A DNA stretch of 64,000 bases, taken from Megaustenia siamemsis. Its lineage: Eukaryota; Mollusca; Gastropoda; Stylommatophora; Ariophantidae. The notes under the pieces are model-generated. The model made no database searches. It was not told where the DNA came from and was given only the letters and a program-made list of their open reading frames with translations. How positions within the stretch are numbered: position 1 is the first letter of the stretch; every line of letters starts with the position of its first letter. The DNA lies in assembly GCA_032433765.1 (NCBI GenBank), contig JAVIAB010000025.1, forward strand, positions 38,881,348 through 38,945,347, in the 5' to 3' direction. Both the position numbers and the translations under genes were made by a program. Below, in pieces: positions 27,201-39,700 of this stretch.

Positions 27201-30200
27201 AAGAGTTCGCAGTGAATTGTCAGCCATGGAGAGTTGTGATTTCTGTCCTCATCATCAGCATCATCGAGTTCCGTCTCCGAATCAAAGGTTGGCTACCATG
27301 GAACACCATTCCACTCTGTATCTTGCTTTGATAGTGCAGGTTGTCAGAAGCTGACTTGTCCATCTTTTGATGTTACTTGTCCATGTTAGTCTTGGTCTGC
27401 CGCTGCCTCTTTTACCTTATATTTTCCCTTCCAAGATTACTTTTAGTAAACTGTTGTGTCTTTTAACATGGCCCAAAAATCTTATTTGTCTTGTTTGAAT
27501 TGTGTTTAGTAGTTCTCTTTTCATTTTTAATTGTTTTAAAAGACATTTAATCTGTTTTCTTTTCATCCAATTCTTCTATAACTCCACATTTCAAAGGCTT
27601 TCATTTTCTGTTCTGATTTCTGCCCTATGTGCTTTATTAACAAACTAATGACGTAGAAAACTGACCTCTTCATGAAAGATCCACATAGTACCGATGATGA
27701 TGATGATGGCTGATGACAATGTACTGACTATTAATGAGCGTGTAATGATGTTGTCGCTGACTTTACGAGGTGGTTGTCTCAACACGTCGTGATCAACAGG
27801 TTCAACGCCTAGACTGAAAGTGTCATTAACATTTCAGTTAGTTAAAGAGAATGAACACAACATTAATTGTTAATGAATAAATGGGAATAAGAAGGATAAA
27901 AGAGAAAACTAATAAATAAATGAGAATTAGAAGGATAAAAGAGAAAACTAATAAATAAATGAGAATCAGAATAACAAAGAGAAAACTAATGAATTAATGA
28001 GAATCAGAATGACAAAAGAGAAAACTAATGAATAAATGAGAATCGGAATGACAAAAGAGAAAACTAATAAATAAATGAGAATCAGAATGACAAAAGAGAA
28101 AACTAATGAATAAATGAGAATCGGAATGACAAAAGAGAAAACTAATAAATAAATGAGAATCAGAATGACAAAAGAGAAAACTAATGAATAAATGAGAATC
28201 AGAATGACAAAAGAGAAAACTAATGAATAAATGAGAATCAGAATGACAAAAGAGAAAACTAATAAATAAATGAGAATCAGAATGACAAAAGAGAAAACTA
28301 ATGAATAAATGAGAATCGGAATGACAAAAGAGAAAACTAATAAATAAATGAGAATCAGAATGACAAAAGAGAAAACTAATAAATAAATGAGAATCAGAAT
28401 GACAAAAGAGAAAACTAATGAATAATGAGAATCAGAATGACAAAAGAGAAAACTAATGAATAAATGAGAATCAGAATGACAAAAGAGAAAACTAATAAAT
28501 AAATGAGAATCAGAATAACAAAAGAGAAAACTAATAAATAAATGAGAATCAGAATAACAAAAGAGAAAACTAATAAATAAATGAGAATCGGAATGACAAA
28601 AGAGAATACTAATAAATAAATGAGAATCAGAATGACAAAAGAGAAAACTAATGAATAAATGAGAATCAGAATGACAAAAGAGAAAACTAATGAATTAATG
28701 AGAATCAGAATGACAAAAGAGAAAACTAGTGAATAAATGAGAATCAGAATGACAAAAGAGAAAACTAGTGAATAAATGAGAATCAGAATGACAAAAGAGA
28801 AAACTAATGAATAAATGAGAATCAGAAGGATAAAAGAGAAAACTAATGAATAAATGAGAATCAGAATGACAAAAGAGAAAACTAATAAATAAATGAGAAT
28901 CAGAATGACAAAAGAGAAAACTAATGAATTAATGAGAATAAGAATGATAAAAGAGAAAAACTAATGGACAAGAGAGAAAGCCAAAAAATATCACAGAGAA
29001 AAAAACTAATGACAGAGAAAATTAATGAATAAATGAGATACAGAAACGAACAAATCAGAGCAAGAATGAATGGAGAACAAATGAAGACAATCATCATCAT
29101 GTGCCATCCCGATTGGCATAGGGGACCATGTCCTTCCACAATTTTCTATCTACAGAACATTATATCAATTCTGTTGTTGACAGTTTTCCATGCCATGACA
29201 CCAAGCTATCCAGTATCTTCTCTCTTTGTTGTCCATGATCTCTCTTTCCTTTTATTTTGCCAGTTGTAACCAAGTATTTCAACTTTACTCTTCTCATGAT
29301 GTGCCTGAATAATGTTGATTGTTTCTTTCTGATGTTTGTTAGGAGCACCTATTTGGTGTTTGCCTCTTTGAGAATATCCTCTTGGTCTTTTTTAGCTGTC
29401 CAGGGGAACTCTAATAAATATTCTTCTAAGAAATCCAATCTTTGAGGCCTCTATTTGTCTTTTCATTTGTGTATCTACTGTCCATGATTCACTTCCATAG
29501 GTTAGAATTAGCTCTATATAGCACCAATGAACTCTCTTTCTCACTTTTATAATGAAAACAATACACAGAATAAATGAACAAACGAGACACTGAGTGAACA
29601 CCAAAAATTAATCAACAGAGAAAGGTGATGAACAACAGAGAAAGGTGTTGAACATAAGAGAAAGGTGATGAACAATAGAGAAAGGTGATGAACATAAGAG
29701 AAAGGTGATGAACAAAAGAGAAAGGTATGAACAAAAGAGAAAGGTGTTGAACATAAGAGAAAGGTGATGAACATAAGAGAAAGGTGATGAATAATAGAAA
29801 AAGGTGATGAACATAAGAGAAAGGTGATGAACAACAGAGAGAGGTGATAAACAATAGAGAAAGGTGATGAACAATAGAGAAAGGTGATGAACAATAGAGA
29901 AAGGTGATGAACAACAGAGAAAGGTAATGAACAATAGAGAAAGGTGATGAACAATAGAGAAAGGTGTTGAACATAAGAGGAAGGTGATGAACAAAAGAGA
30001 AAGGTATGAACAATAGAGAAAAGTGATGAACAACAGAGAAAGGTGATGAACATAAGAGAAAGGTGATGAACATAAGAGAAAGGTGATGAACGTGAACAAT
30101 AGAGAAAGGTGATGAACAATAGAGAAAGGTGATGAACATAAGAGAAAGGTGATGAACATAAGAGAAAGGTGATGAACAACAGAGAAAGGTGATGAACATA

Positions 30201-33200
30201 AGAGAAAGGTGATGAACATAAGAGAAAGGTGTTGAACATAAGAGGAAGGTGATGAACGTGAACAATAGAGAAAGGTGATGAACATAAGAGAAAGGTGATG
30301 AACATAAGAGAAAGGTGATGAACGTGAACAATAGAGAAAGGTATGAACAACAGAAAAAGGTCATGAACAACAGAGAAAGGTCAAGAACATAAGAGAAAGG
30401 TCATGAACAACAGAGAAAGGTGTTGAAAAATAGAGAAAGGTGCTGAACAATAGAGAAAGGTGACCTAACCTTTGCGCTGGGGGACCATCCATGATGATGT
30501 TGATCCACAAAATCTGCATGGCATTCAGTGGGTTAGGTAGCCTCATCAACATGGCGATGGCTACCAACGACAACGCTGCTATACTCCTGCACAGGAAGGG
30601 AAGATATTAGCTCTGTCTGTGATACAATCTTATACTGAAAGGGGAAATACTAGCTCTGTCTGTGATACAATCTTATACTGAAAGGGGAAATACTAGCTCT
30701 GTCTGTGATACAATCTTATACTGAAAGGGGAAATACTAGCTCTGTCTGTGACACAATCTTATACTGAAAGGGGAAATACTAGCTGTCTGTGACACAATCT
30801 TATACTGAAAGGGGAAATACTAGCTCTGTCTGTGACACAATCTTATACTGAAAGGGGAAATACAAGCTCTGTCTGTGATACAATCTTATACTGAAAGGGG
30901 AAATATTAACTATTTTTGTGATACAATCTTATACTGAAAGGTAACTATTTTTGTTATACAATCTTATACTGCAAGGTAACATTTTTGTTATACAATCTTA
31001 TAATGAAATGTAATATTTTTGTTATACAATCTTATACTGAAAGGTAACATTTTTATTATACAATCTTATAATGAAAGATAACTATTTTTGTGATACAATC
31101 TTATACTGAAAGGTAACTATTTTTGTGATACAATCTTATACTGAAAGGGTAAATATTATCACTGATTTATTCACACAACTCAGAAAGCACTTATAAATGA
31201 GAGGAATCTCAAACAAAGATGAACAACTAAAACCCAAATGGTAACTTACGTGCTAAGCTGAAATCTGACAAAGTTTTTGATGTTGAAGAAAATACCTTTG
31301 CCCTCTTCAATGGCCGCCCTGTTGGACAAGAATAAGGTCACAGACATGAAAGTCGTGTCAAGCGCTAGCTTGTTCTTTGTTGTGATGGTCATGCTCATTT
31401 ATTCTGTTTGTGTTTATATTATCATGGCTAGGCTAGGCTACCCATAGAAGAGTCAAAGCAAATAAATGCATACAAATATGAAGCTACAGTAAAGCTGATT
31501 GTAAGGAGAAATAGAACAGAATTTGTGTGAGTGCCATGCGGTTAATTTTACTTCCTGCCACAACACAATTTGCAGGCGAGACATTTTATTCTTATTTTTA
31601 TTACTCATTGTAAAAAAGTAAAGTGCCCCCAAAATGCCAAGTGGCGTATAGGGAATATGGTGTTAGTGACCATAAATTTTACAGACCTTCGGCACATGAT
31701 TTTTGGGTAATGTGGTCGGTATCATGCCCGTGCCGCTTTACTTTCCCAGAAAAAATCCAGTACCCATTAAAGGCTGGGTGAACCCAGAAACCGTTGGTTG
31801 GGATCGAACCCTACCTCTTGTCCTTTGTAGTCCAGTTCACTAACCACTGAGCTATCGCAGCTCCCATTACTCAATGTAAGTCGAAATTATTATTTTTTTT
31901 TAAATTAATTTTTTTTTGTTTTAAATACATATCTGTGTGTGTGCTGTATGTTTGTTCCTGCTGAAGGCCTATTGAGCTGAAACATTGTTCTAGTTTGTGT
32001 CATCCACTTATTACATAAATCTTTAACCGTGCTGTTTTTTTCTATTTTTTTCCCTCGAGATATTTACCTACCCTTAGACATTTGAAAAAAAACACATGTT
32101 TGACTACCCATTAGTGTTTTCATACCTGAATATATAATAACCAAGACAATAACACAAGACAATAACACAAGACAATAACCAAGACAATAACACAAGACAA
32201 TAACAAGACAATAACACAAGACAATAACACAAGACAATAACACAAGACAATAACCAAGACAATAACCAAGACAATAACACAAGACAATAACCAAGACAAT
32301 AACAAGACAATAACCAAGACAATAACACAAGACAATAACACAAGACAATAACACAAGACAATAACCAAGACAATAACCAAGACAATAACACAAGACAATA
32401 ACCAAGACAATAACCCAAGACAATAACACAAGACAATAACACAAGACAATAACACAAGACAATAACACAAGACAATAACACAAGACAATAACCAAGACAA
32501 TAACCAAGACAATAACACAAGACAATAACACAAGACAATAACCAAGAGACAGAGATAGATATAAGGTGTAACAAAGCATGCCAAGTTATAGGCCAAGTAT
32601 CAACACTATTGAAAAACAAAGCAATAACTACGGAAGCAAAAAGGGCAATATACAAATCAATTTTTCTACCAACTCTGTGCTATCAGTGCCAGAATTGGAC
32701 GCTGGACTCTAGAACAATAAGAAAGATAACGACCACAGAAATGAAATGTGTCAGAAGAATGACAGGAAACAGCTTAAGGGACAGAGTAAGAAACACTGAC
32801 CTGAGGAAGAAACTCGAAATTGAACCAGCCATCGAATACATAAAGAAACAACAGATAAATTGGTTCGGCCACATAACAAGACAAAAAGAACTAACAATGA
32901 CTCAAAGAGCCATAAACAAACGCTACGAAAACGCCAGTTTAAGAGGAAGACCGAGAAAGAGATAGATAAAGGGAATACTAGAGTCACTAGGAGGAATAAC
33001 ATCAGAAGAGGCCAACAGAAGAGCAAAGAATTGCAGATTGTTTCTCCCCTCAACGCCAACGGCAGCAGAGGAAGGATAGAAGAGGAAGAAGTAGAAGATA
33101 TCTGAATATGGAATATTATCTGAAGGTGGTAAAATTGATAAAGAAATAGACATAAGATGCAATAAGACAAACCAAATATTGGGACAGCTATCCCCTATAC

Positions 33201-33635
33201 TTCAATACAAGCCAATACCTATTACCACCAAGAAACATCTTATACAGAGTATATTCATTCCAACATTCTGCTACCAAGACCAAACATGGTCACTTACATC
33301 TAAGCATTAAAGAAAGCTGTCACCACAGAGATGAGATGTTTGAGAAAAGTGAGAATCAGAAATGATATTATTAGAGAAAGAGTAGGCATTGAACCAATCC
33401 TACGCTACATACAGGAACAACAAATCAACTGGTTTGTCTATCTAGAAAGAATGTCGTGTGGTTCCTTACCATACAAAGCATATAGTAACAGGGGAGAAGA
33501 GCAAGAGGCAGACCCAGAGTAAGATGGACAGACAACATCAAAGAACTGCTACAACAACATCAATTGACAATGAGAGAAGCCGCCAAAAGGGCGAGAACAA
33601 AAACTTGTATGTCCCTTAACAACAAAAAGGGTTAC

Positions 33636-33707
<72 letters not shown>

Positions 33708-36700
33708 ATTCTTTATGAATGAGATTGAAATAGCAGACACTCACAAGATAGTACTAAGGTCATCATCAACTAGGATCATGTCCGCAGCTTCTTTGGAGAC
33801 GTCCGTCCCTGTCTGACCCATGGAGATGCCAATGTCTGCAGTCTTGAGGGCCACTGCATCATTAACTCCATCGCCTGTCATGCCAACCACGTGTTTGGAC
33901 AGCTGGAGAGCCTGGTTACAAGAGCAAGTTTACAGAAGGTTCATGCTATACAAAAGACCAAGTAAAAAATGTAAGTGAATCTCTGAGGCTAACAACAAAA
34001 ATGTAAGTGAATCTCTGAGGCTAACAAAAAAAATATAAGTGAATCTCTGAGACTAACAATAAAAATATAAGTGAATCTCTGAGGCTAACAACAAAAATAT
34101 AAGTGAATCTCTGAGACTAACAACAAAAATATACGTGAATCTCTGAGACTAACAACAAAAATATAAGTGAATCTCTGAGGCTAACAACAAAAATATAAGT
34201 GAATCTCTGAGACTAACAACAAAAATATAAGTGAATCTCTGAGGCTAACAACAAAAATATAAGTGAATCTCTGAGGTTAACAACAAAAATATAAGTGAAT
34301 CTCTGAGACTAACAACAAAAATATAAGTGAATCTCTGAGGCTAACAACAAAAATATAAGTGAATCTCTGAGGCTAACAACAAAAATATAAGTGAATCTCT
34401 GAGACTAACAACAAAAATATAAGTGAATCTCTGAGGCTAACAACAAAATATAAGTGAATCTCTGAGACTAACAACAAAAATATAAGTGAATCTGTGAGAC
34501 TAACAACAAAAATATAAGTGAATCTCTGAGACTAACAACAAAAATATAAGTGAATCTCTGATACTAACAACAAAAATATAAGTGAATCTCTGAGACTAAC
34601 AACAAAAATATAAGTGAATCTCTGAGACTAACAACAAAAATATAAGTGAATCTCTGAGACTAACAACAAAAATATAAGTGAGTCTTTAAGGCTGACTGTT
34701 TGATGATCATCTTTTTGTATCCTTCTGTTTGTGCCATGTAGCCCTGTAGAGAGAAGGAATGTATGCTTCTATGGCCTTCATTAGTTGTGTAGCTTGAGTT
34801 GTTGTTATGTTAAATTGACTTAATATCTCTTGGAATCCATCTATCCATCATTTCCTGGCTTTCTCTTGTGCAGCTGGAAGTTTCCATGCAGCAAGATGTT
34901 CAAACTGCAGGCGCATCCTGGCTAGATTCTTCTACTTCATCCCATTACCTGGGGGGGGGGGGGGGCTTGGGGCACCACTGACAGGCTTAGTCAACTTGGG
35001 GGTCTTTGGGGCACCACTGACAGGTTTAGTCAACCTGGGGGTCATTGGGGCACCACTGACAGGTTTAGTCAACTTGGGGGTCGTTGGAGCATCACTGACA
35101 GGCTTAGTCAACCTGGGAGCCTTTGGGGCACCACTGACAGACTTAGTCAACCTGGGGGTCATTGGGGCACCACTGACAGACTTAATCAACCTGGGGGTCT
35201 TTGGGGCACCACTGACAGACTTAGTCAACCTGAGGGTCTTTGGGGCACCACTGACATAGTCTGTCTTCTCCATTTCTCTCTATCTTCAGTCATTCTTTCT
35301 ATAATTCTGTCTATTATTTAATATTATCTTCCCATCTATTTCTCTAACTACCTCTCCTTCACTCCTTTCACAGTGGCTACAATGACTTCAAAAGGAATTT
35401 GACAGAAATAAATGACTGTTGCTAAATTTGACATTCACTCCAGTAAAAATAATCTTTAAGACATTTTATCACAATTTGTGAATCTCCGAGACTGTGTGGT
35501 GCAGAAACATGGACATTAAATAAGAAAAAAGAGCAGAAAATTTAAGCCATTGAAACGTGGATCTGTAGAAAAATGGAAAGAATTGGGCAGAAGGAAAAAG
35601 AAGACGAACAAGGAAGTTCTGAATCAGCTGAAAATGAAAAAAAAAAAAAAAACTATTTAACACGATTTGAAAAAGACAACTGAAATTTGGTGGACATGTG
35701 AAAAGACATAACACTCTTCTAAAGGTCATCTTGGAGGGGAGGGTATAAGACAGACGAGGCAGAGACAGACCAAGACTAAAGTAAACTGATAACATCAAAA
35801 GGTAAACAGGTGAACCTATGACAACTTGTATGAAAAATTAAAAAATAGAAAAAATGGTATGTTAGAAGCCTTACGTGATTAGTAGACGGCACAGACCAAA
35901 CAACGTTTCGGCCCAATAGACCTTCAGCAGGAAAAAACAACAACAAAAAACACACACACAGATATATAAGTAAAACTAATCCTACATAGCTAGCCAGTAA
36001 CGAAACATCCAAAACAAAAATAATCGTCTTCAGACCGAGATAAAAAATAATCGTCTTCGATACGGAGACGGGACCCAATAAATGAATGAATATAGGGTTT
36101 GCTTGGGTGGGAGGAAACGGGACGAAGAATAAAGGTTACAGGTTTTTAATTTACCGCATTAGAGAAAATTACTAGTTAGGCCCACACCCACCTATCTGGA
36201 AACTGAGGAATGTTTACCTTAACTATCTTCAGTTTATGTCTGGGAGTGACCCTGTAGAAGATCCCAATACCCTCGATGATTTTGGACAACTGGGCAATGT
36301 CCAGCAGCTCTAGGTCTTCTCCTGCCATTGTGCTGACACCTTCAGCATACAGTCCAATTCTGGCAGCTAGCAGGATAGATACAGAGAAAAAGTGTGAGTC
36401 AGAGAAGTGGACAACAAACTGGAGAGGTGTGAAGATGTGTGAGTCAGAGAAGTGGACAACAAACTAGAGAGGTGTGAAGATGTGTGAGTCAGAGAAGTGG
36501 ACAACAAACTGGAGAGGTGTGAAGATGTGTGAGTCAGAGAAGTGGACAACAAACTGGAGAGGTCTAAAGATGTGTGAGTCAGAGAAGTGGACAACAAAAA
36601 AACTGGAGAGGTGTGAAGATGTGTGAGTCAGAGAAGTGGACAACAAACTGGAGAGGTCTAAAGATGTGTGAGTCAGATAAGTGGACAACAAACTGGAGAG

Positions 36701-39700
36701 GTCTAAAGATGTGTGAGTCAGATAAGTGGACAACAAACTGGAGAGGTGTGAAGATGTGTGAGTCAGATAAGTGGACAACAAACTAGAGAGGTGTGAAGAT
36801 GTGTGAGTCAGAGAAGTGGACAACAAACTGGAGAGGTGTGAAGATGTGTGAGTCAGAGAAGTGGACAACAAACTGGAGAGGTCTAAAGATGTGTGAGTCA
36901 GAGAAGTGGACAACAAAAAAACTGGAGAGGTGTGAAGATGTGTGAGTCAGAGAAGTGGACAACAAACTGGAGAGGTCTAAAGATGTGTGAGTCAGAGAAG
37001 TGGACAACAAACTGGAGAGGTCTAAAGATGTGTGAGTCAGATAAGTGGACAACAAACTGGAGAGGTGTGAAGATGTGTGAGTCAGATAAGTGGACAACAA
37101 ACTAGAGAGGTGTGAAGATGTGTGAGTCAGAGAAGTGGACAACAAACTGGAGAGGTCTAAAGATGTGTGAGTCAGAGAAGTGGACAACAAACTGGAGCGG
37201 TGTGAAGATGTGTGAGTCAGAGAAGTGGACAACAAACTGGAGAGGTGTGAAGATGTGTGAGTCAGAGAAGTGGACAACAAACTGGAGAGGTCTAAAGATG
37301 TGTGAGTCAGATAAGTGGACAACAAACTGGAGAGGTCTAAAGATGTGTGAGTCAGTTAAGTGGACAACAAACTGGAGAGGTCTAAAGATGTGTGAGTCAG
37401 ATAAGTGGACAACAAACTGGAGAGGTCTAAAGATGTGTGAGTCAGATAAGTGGACAACAAACTGGAGAGGTCTAAAGATGTGTGAGACAGAGAAGTGGAC
37501 AACAAACTGGAGAGGTCTAAAGATGTGTGAGTCAGATAAGTGGACAACAAACTGGAGAGGTGTGAAGATGTGTGAGTCAGAGAAGTGGACAACAAACTGG
37601 AGAGGTGTGAAGATGTGTGAGTCAGAGAAGTGGACAACAAACTGGAGAGGTGTGAAGATGTGTGAGTCAGAGAAGTGGACAACAAACTGGAGAGGTCAAA
37701 AGATGTGTGAGTCAGAGAAGTGGACAACAAACTGGAGAGGTCAAAAGATGTGTGAGTCAGAGAAGTGGACAACAAACTGGAGAGGTCTAAAGATGTGTGA
37801 GACAGAGAAGTGGACAACAAACTGGAGACGTGTGAAGATGTGTGAGTCAGAGAAGTGGACAACAAACTGGAGAGGTGTGAAGATGTGTGAGTCAGAGAAG
37901 TGGACAACAGACTGGAGAGGTGTGAAGATGTGTGAGTCAGAGAAGTGGACAACAAACTGGAGAGGTGTGAAGATGTGTGAGTCAGATAAGTGGAGGAAAA
38001 TGTGAAGATGTGTGAGTCAGAGAAGTGGAGGAAAATGTGAAGATGTCAACTGGGAACACTGGAACAGTAAACACAAACAAAATAATATGCAAAAGAAGTA
38101 GACAACAGACTGGAGAGGTGTGAAGATGTGTGAGTCAGAGAAGTGGACAACAGACTGGAGAGGTGTGAAGATGTGTGAGTCAGAGAAGTGGACAACAGAC
38201 TGGAGAGGTGTGAAGATGTGTGAGTCAGAGAAGTGGACAACAAACTGGAGAGGTGTGAAGATGTGTGAGACAGAGAAGTGGACAACAAACTGGAGAGGTG
38301 TGAAGATGTGTGAGTCAGAGAAGTGGACAACAAACTGGAGAGGTGTGAAGATGTGTGAGACAGAGAAGTGGACAACAAACTGGAGAGGTGTGAATATGTG
38401 TGAGACAGAGAAGTGGACAACAAACTGGAGAGGTGTGAAGATGTGTGAGACAGAGAAGTGGACAACAAACTGGAGAGGTGTGAAGATGTGTGAGTCAGAG
38501 AAGTGCACAACAAACTGGAGAGGTGTGAAGATGTGTGAGACAGAGAAGTGGACAACAAACTGGAGAGGTGTGAAGATGTGTGAGTCAGAGAAGTGGAGGA
38601 AAATGTGAAGATGTCAACTGGGAACACTGGAACAGTAAACACAAACAAAATAATATGCAATCATTAGAACATACATATAGGCTTTAAAGTGGAATCTTTT
38701 TATAGCAGCTAAATCACACATCTTGTAACTATTAAAACATATAGTCTATACAACAAGTAAACTATACAGTAAGTAATAACATATGAATAAAAGGCTTTGA
38801 TAGGAAAGACCAAGAGTACTTTGAAACAGTAGAAATTGGTTGTCTCTAAGAAAACACAAAGAAGGTTCTATATAAATCAAAGCTGAAATAAAAATATGAT
38901 TATCAAGTACCAGACCTGCTGGCGAAGGTGATCATGTCTCTCCACAACTTTCGATCACGACAGTTATTTATCATTTCTGTTGGTACCTTCTGCCAAGCCA
39001 TTCTCTTAAGCTGTCTGGTATCTTTTCTCTTTGCTTCCCTCGATCTCTTCGTCCCTCAATTTTTCCCGTTGTCACAATATATTCCAGCTGTTCCGTTCTC
39101 ATTACATGGTCAAAAAATGATGATTGTTTCTTCTAATATTGGAAATTAGCTCTCTTTCTACTTTGACCTCTTTCAGAACATTTTCAGGAGGAAACAGAGA
39201 GAGATGGATAAGGAGGGAACAGAGAGGGAGATGGATAAGGTGGGAACAGAGAGGGAGATGGATAAGGAGGGAACAGAGAGGGAGATGGATAAGGAGGGAA
39301 CAGAGATGGATAAGGAGGGAACAGAGAGGGAGATGGATAAGGTGGGAACAGAGATGGATACAGTGGGAACAGAGATGGATAAGGAGGGAACAGAGATGGA
39401 TAAGGAGGGAACAGAGATGGATAAGGAGGGAACATAGATGGATAAGGAGGGAACATAGATGGATAAGGAGGGAACAGAGAGGGAGATGGATAAGGTGGGA
39501 ACAGAGATGGATAAGGAGAGAACAGAGATGGATAAGGAGAGAACAGAAAGGGAGATGGATAAGGTGGGAACAGAGATGGATAAGGAGGGAACAGTGAGGG
39601 AGGTGGATAAGGTGGGAACAGAGAGGGATAAGGAGGAAACAGAGGGATGGATAAGGAGGGAGCAGAGAGGGATGGATAAGGAGGGAACAGAGAGGGATAA

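Noticed and set aside
29547..30370. Three overlapping 225-267-codon ORFs of Phe/Ser/His-rich repeats
   Set aside because: The 20-bp array gives the same periodic peptide in all three frames. Real coding sequence would not.
32064..32655. Hydrophobic ORFs of 158-183 codons (repeated VIVLCYC) resembling membrane proteins
   Set aside because: Product of the 12/13-bp minisatellite read in three frames. Flanks are LINE sequence.
34932..35273. Proline-rich 113-codon ORF and an 87-codon ORF on the other strand
   Set aside because: Seven 39-bp units, a multiple of three, keep both strands open. No independent coding evidence.
37112..38608. ORFs of 162-297 codons with a repeating [14 protein letters not shown] pattern
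   Set aside because: The 45-bp unit is 15 codons long, so frames remain open on both strands. There is no start context, signal or exon structure, and the region is intronic to the ATPase.
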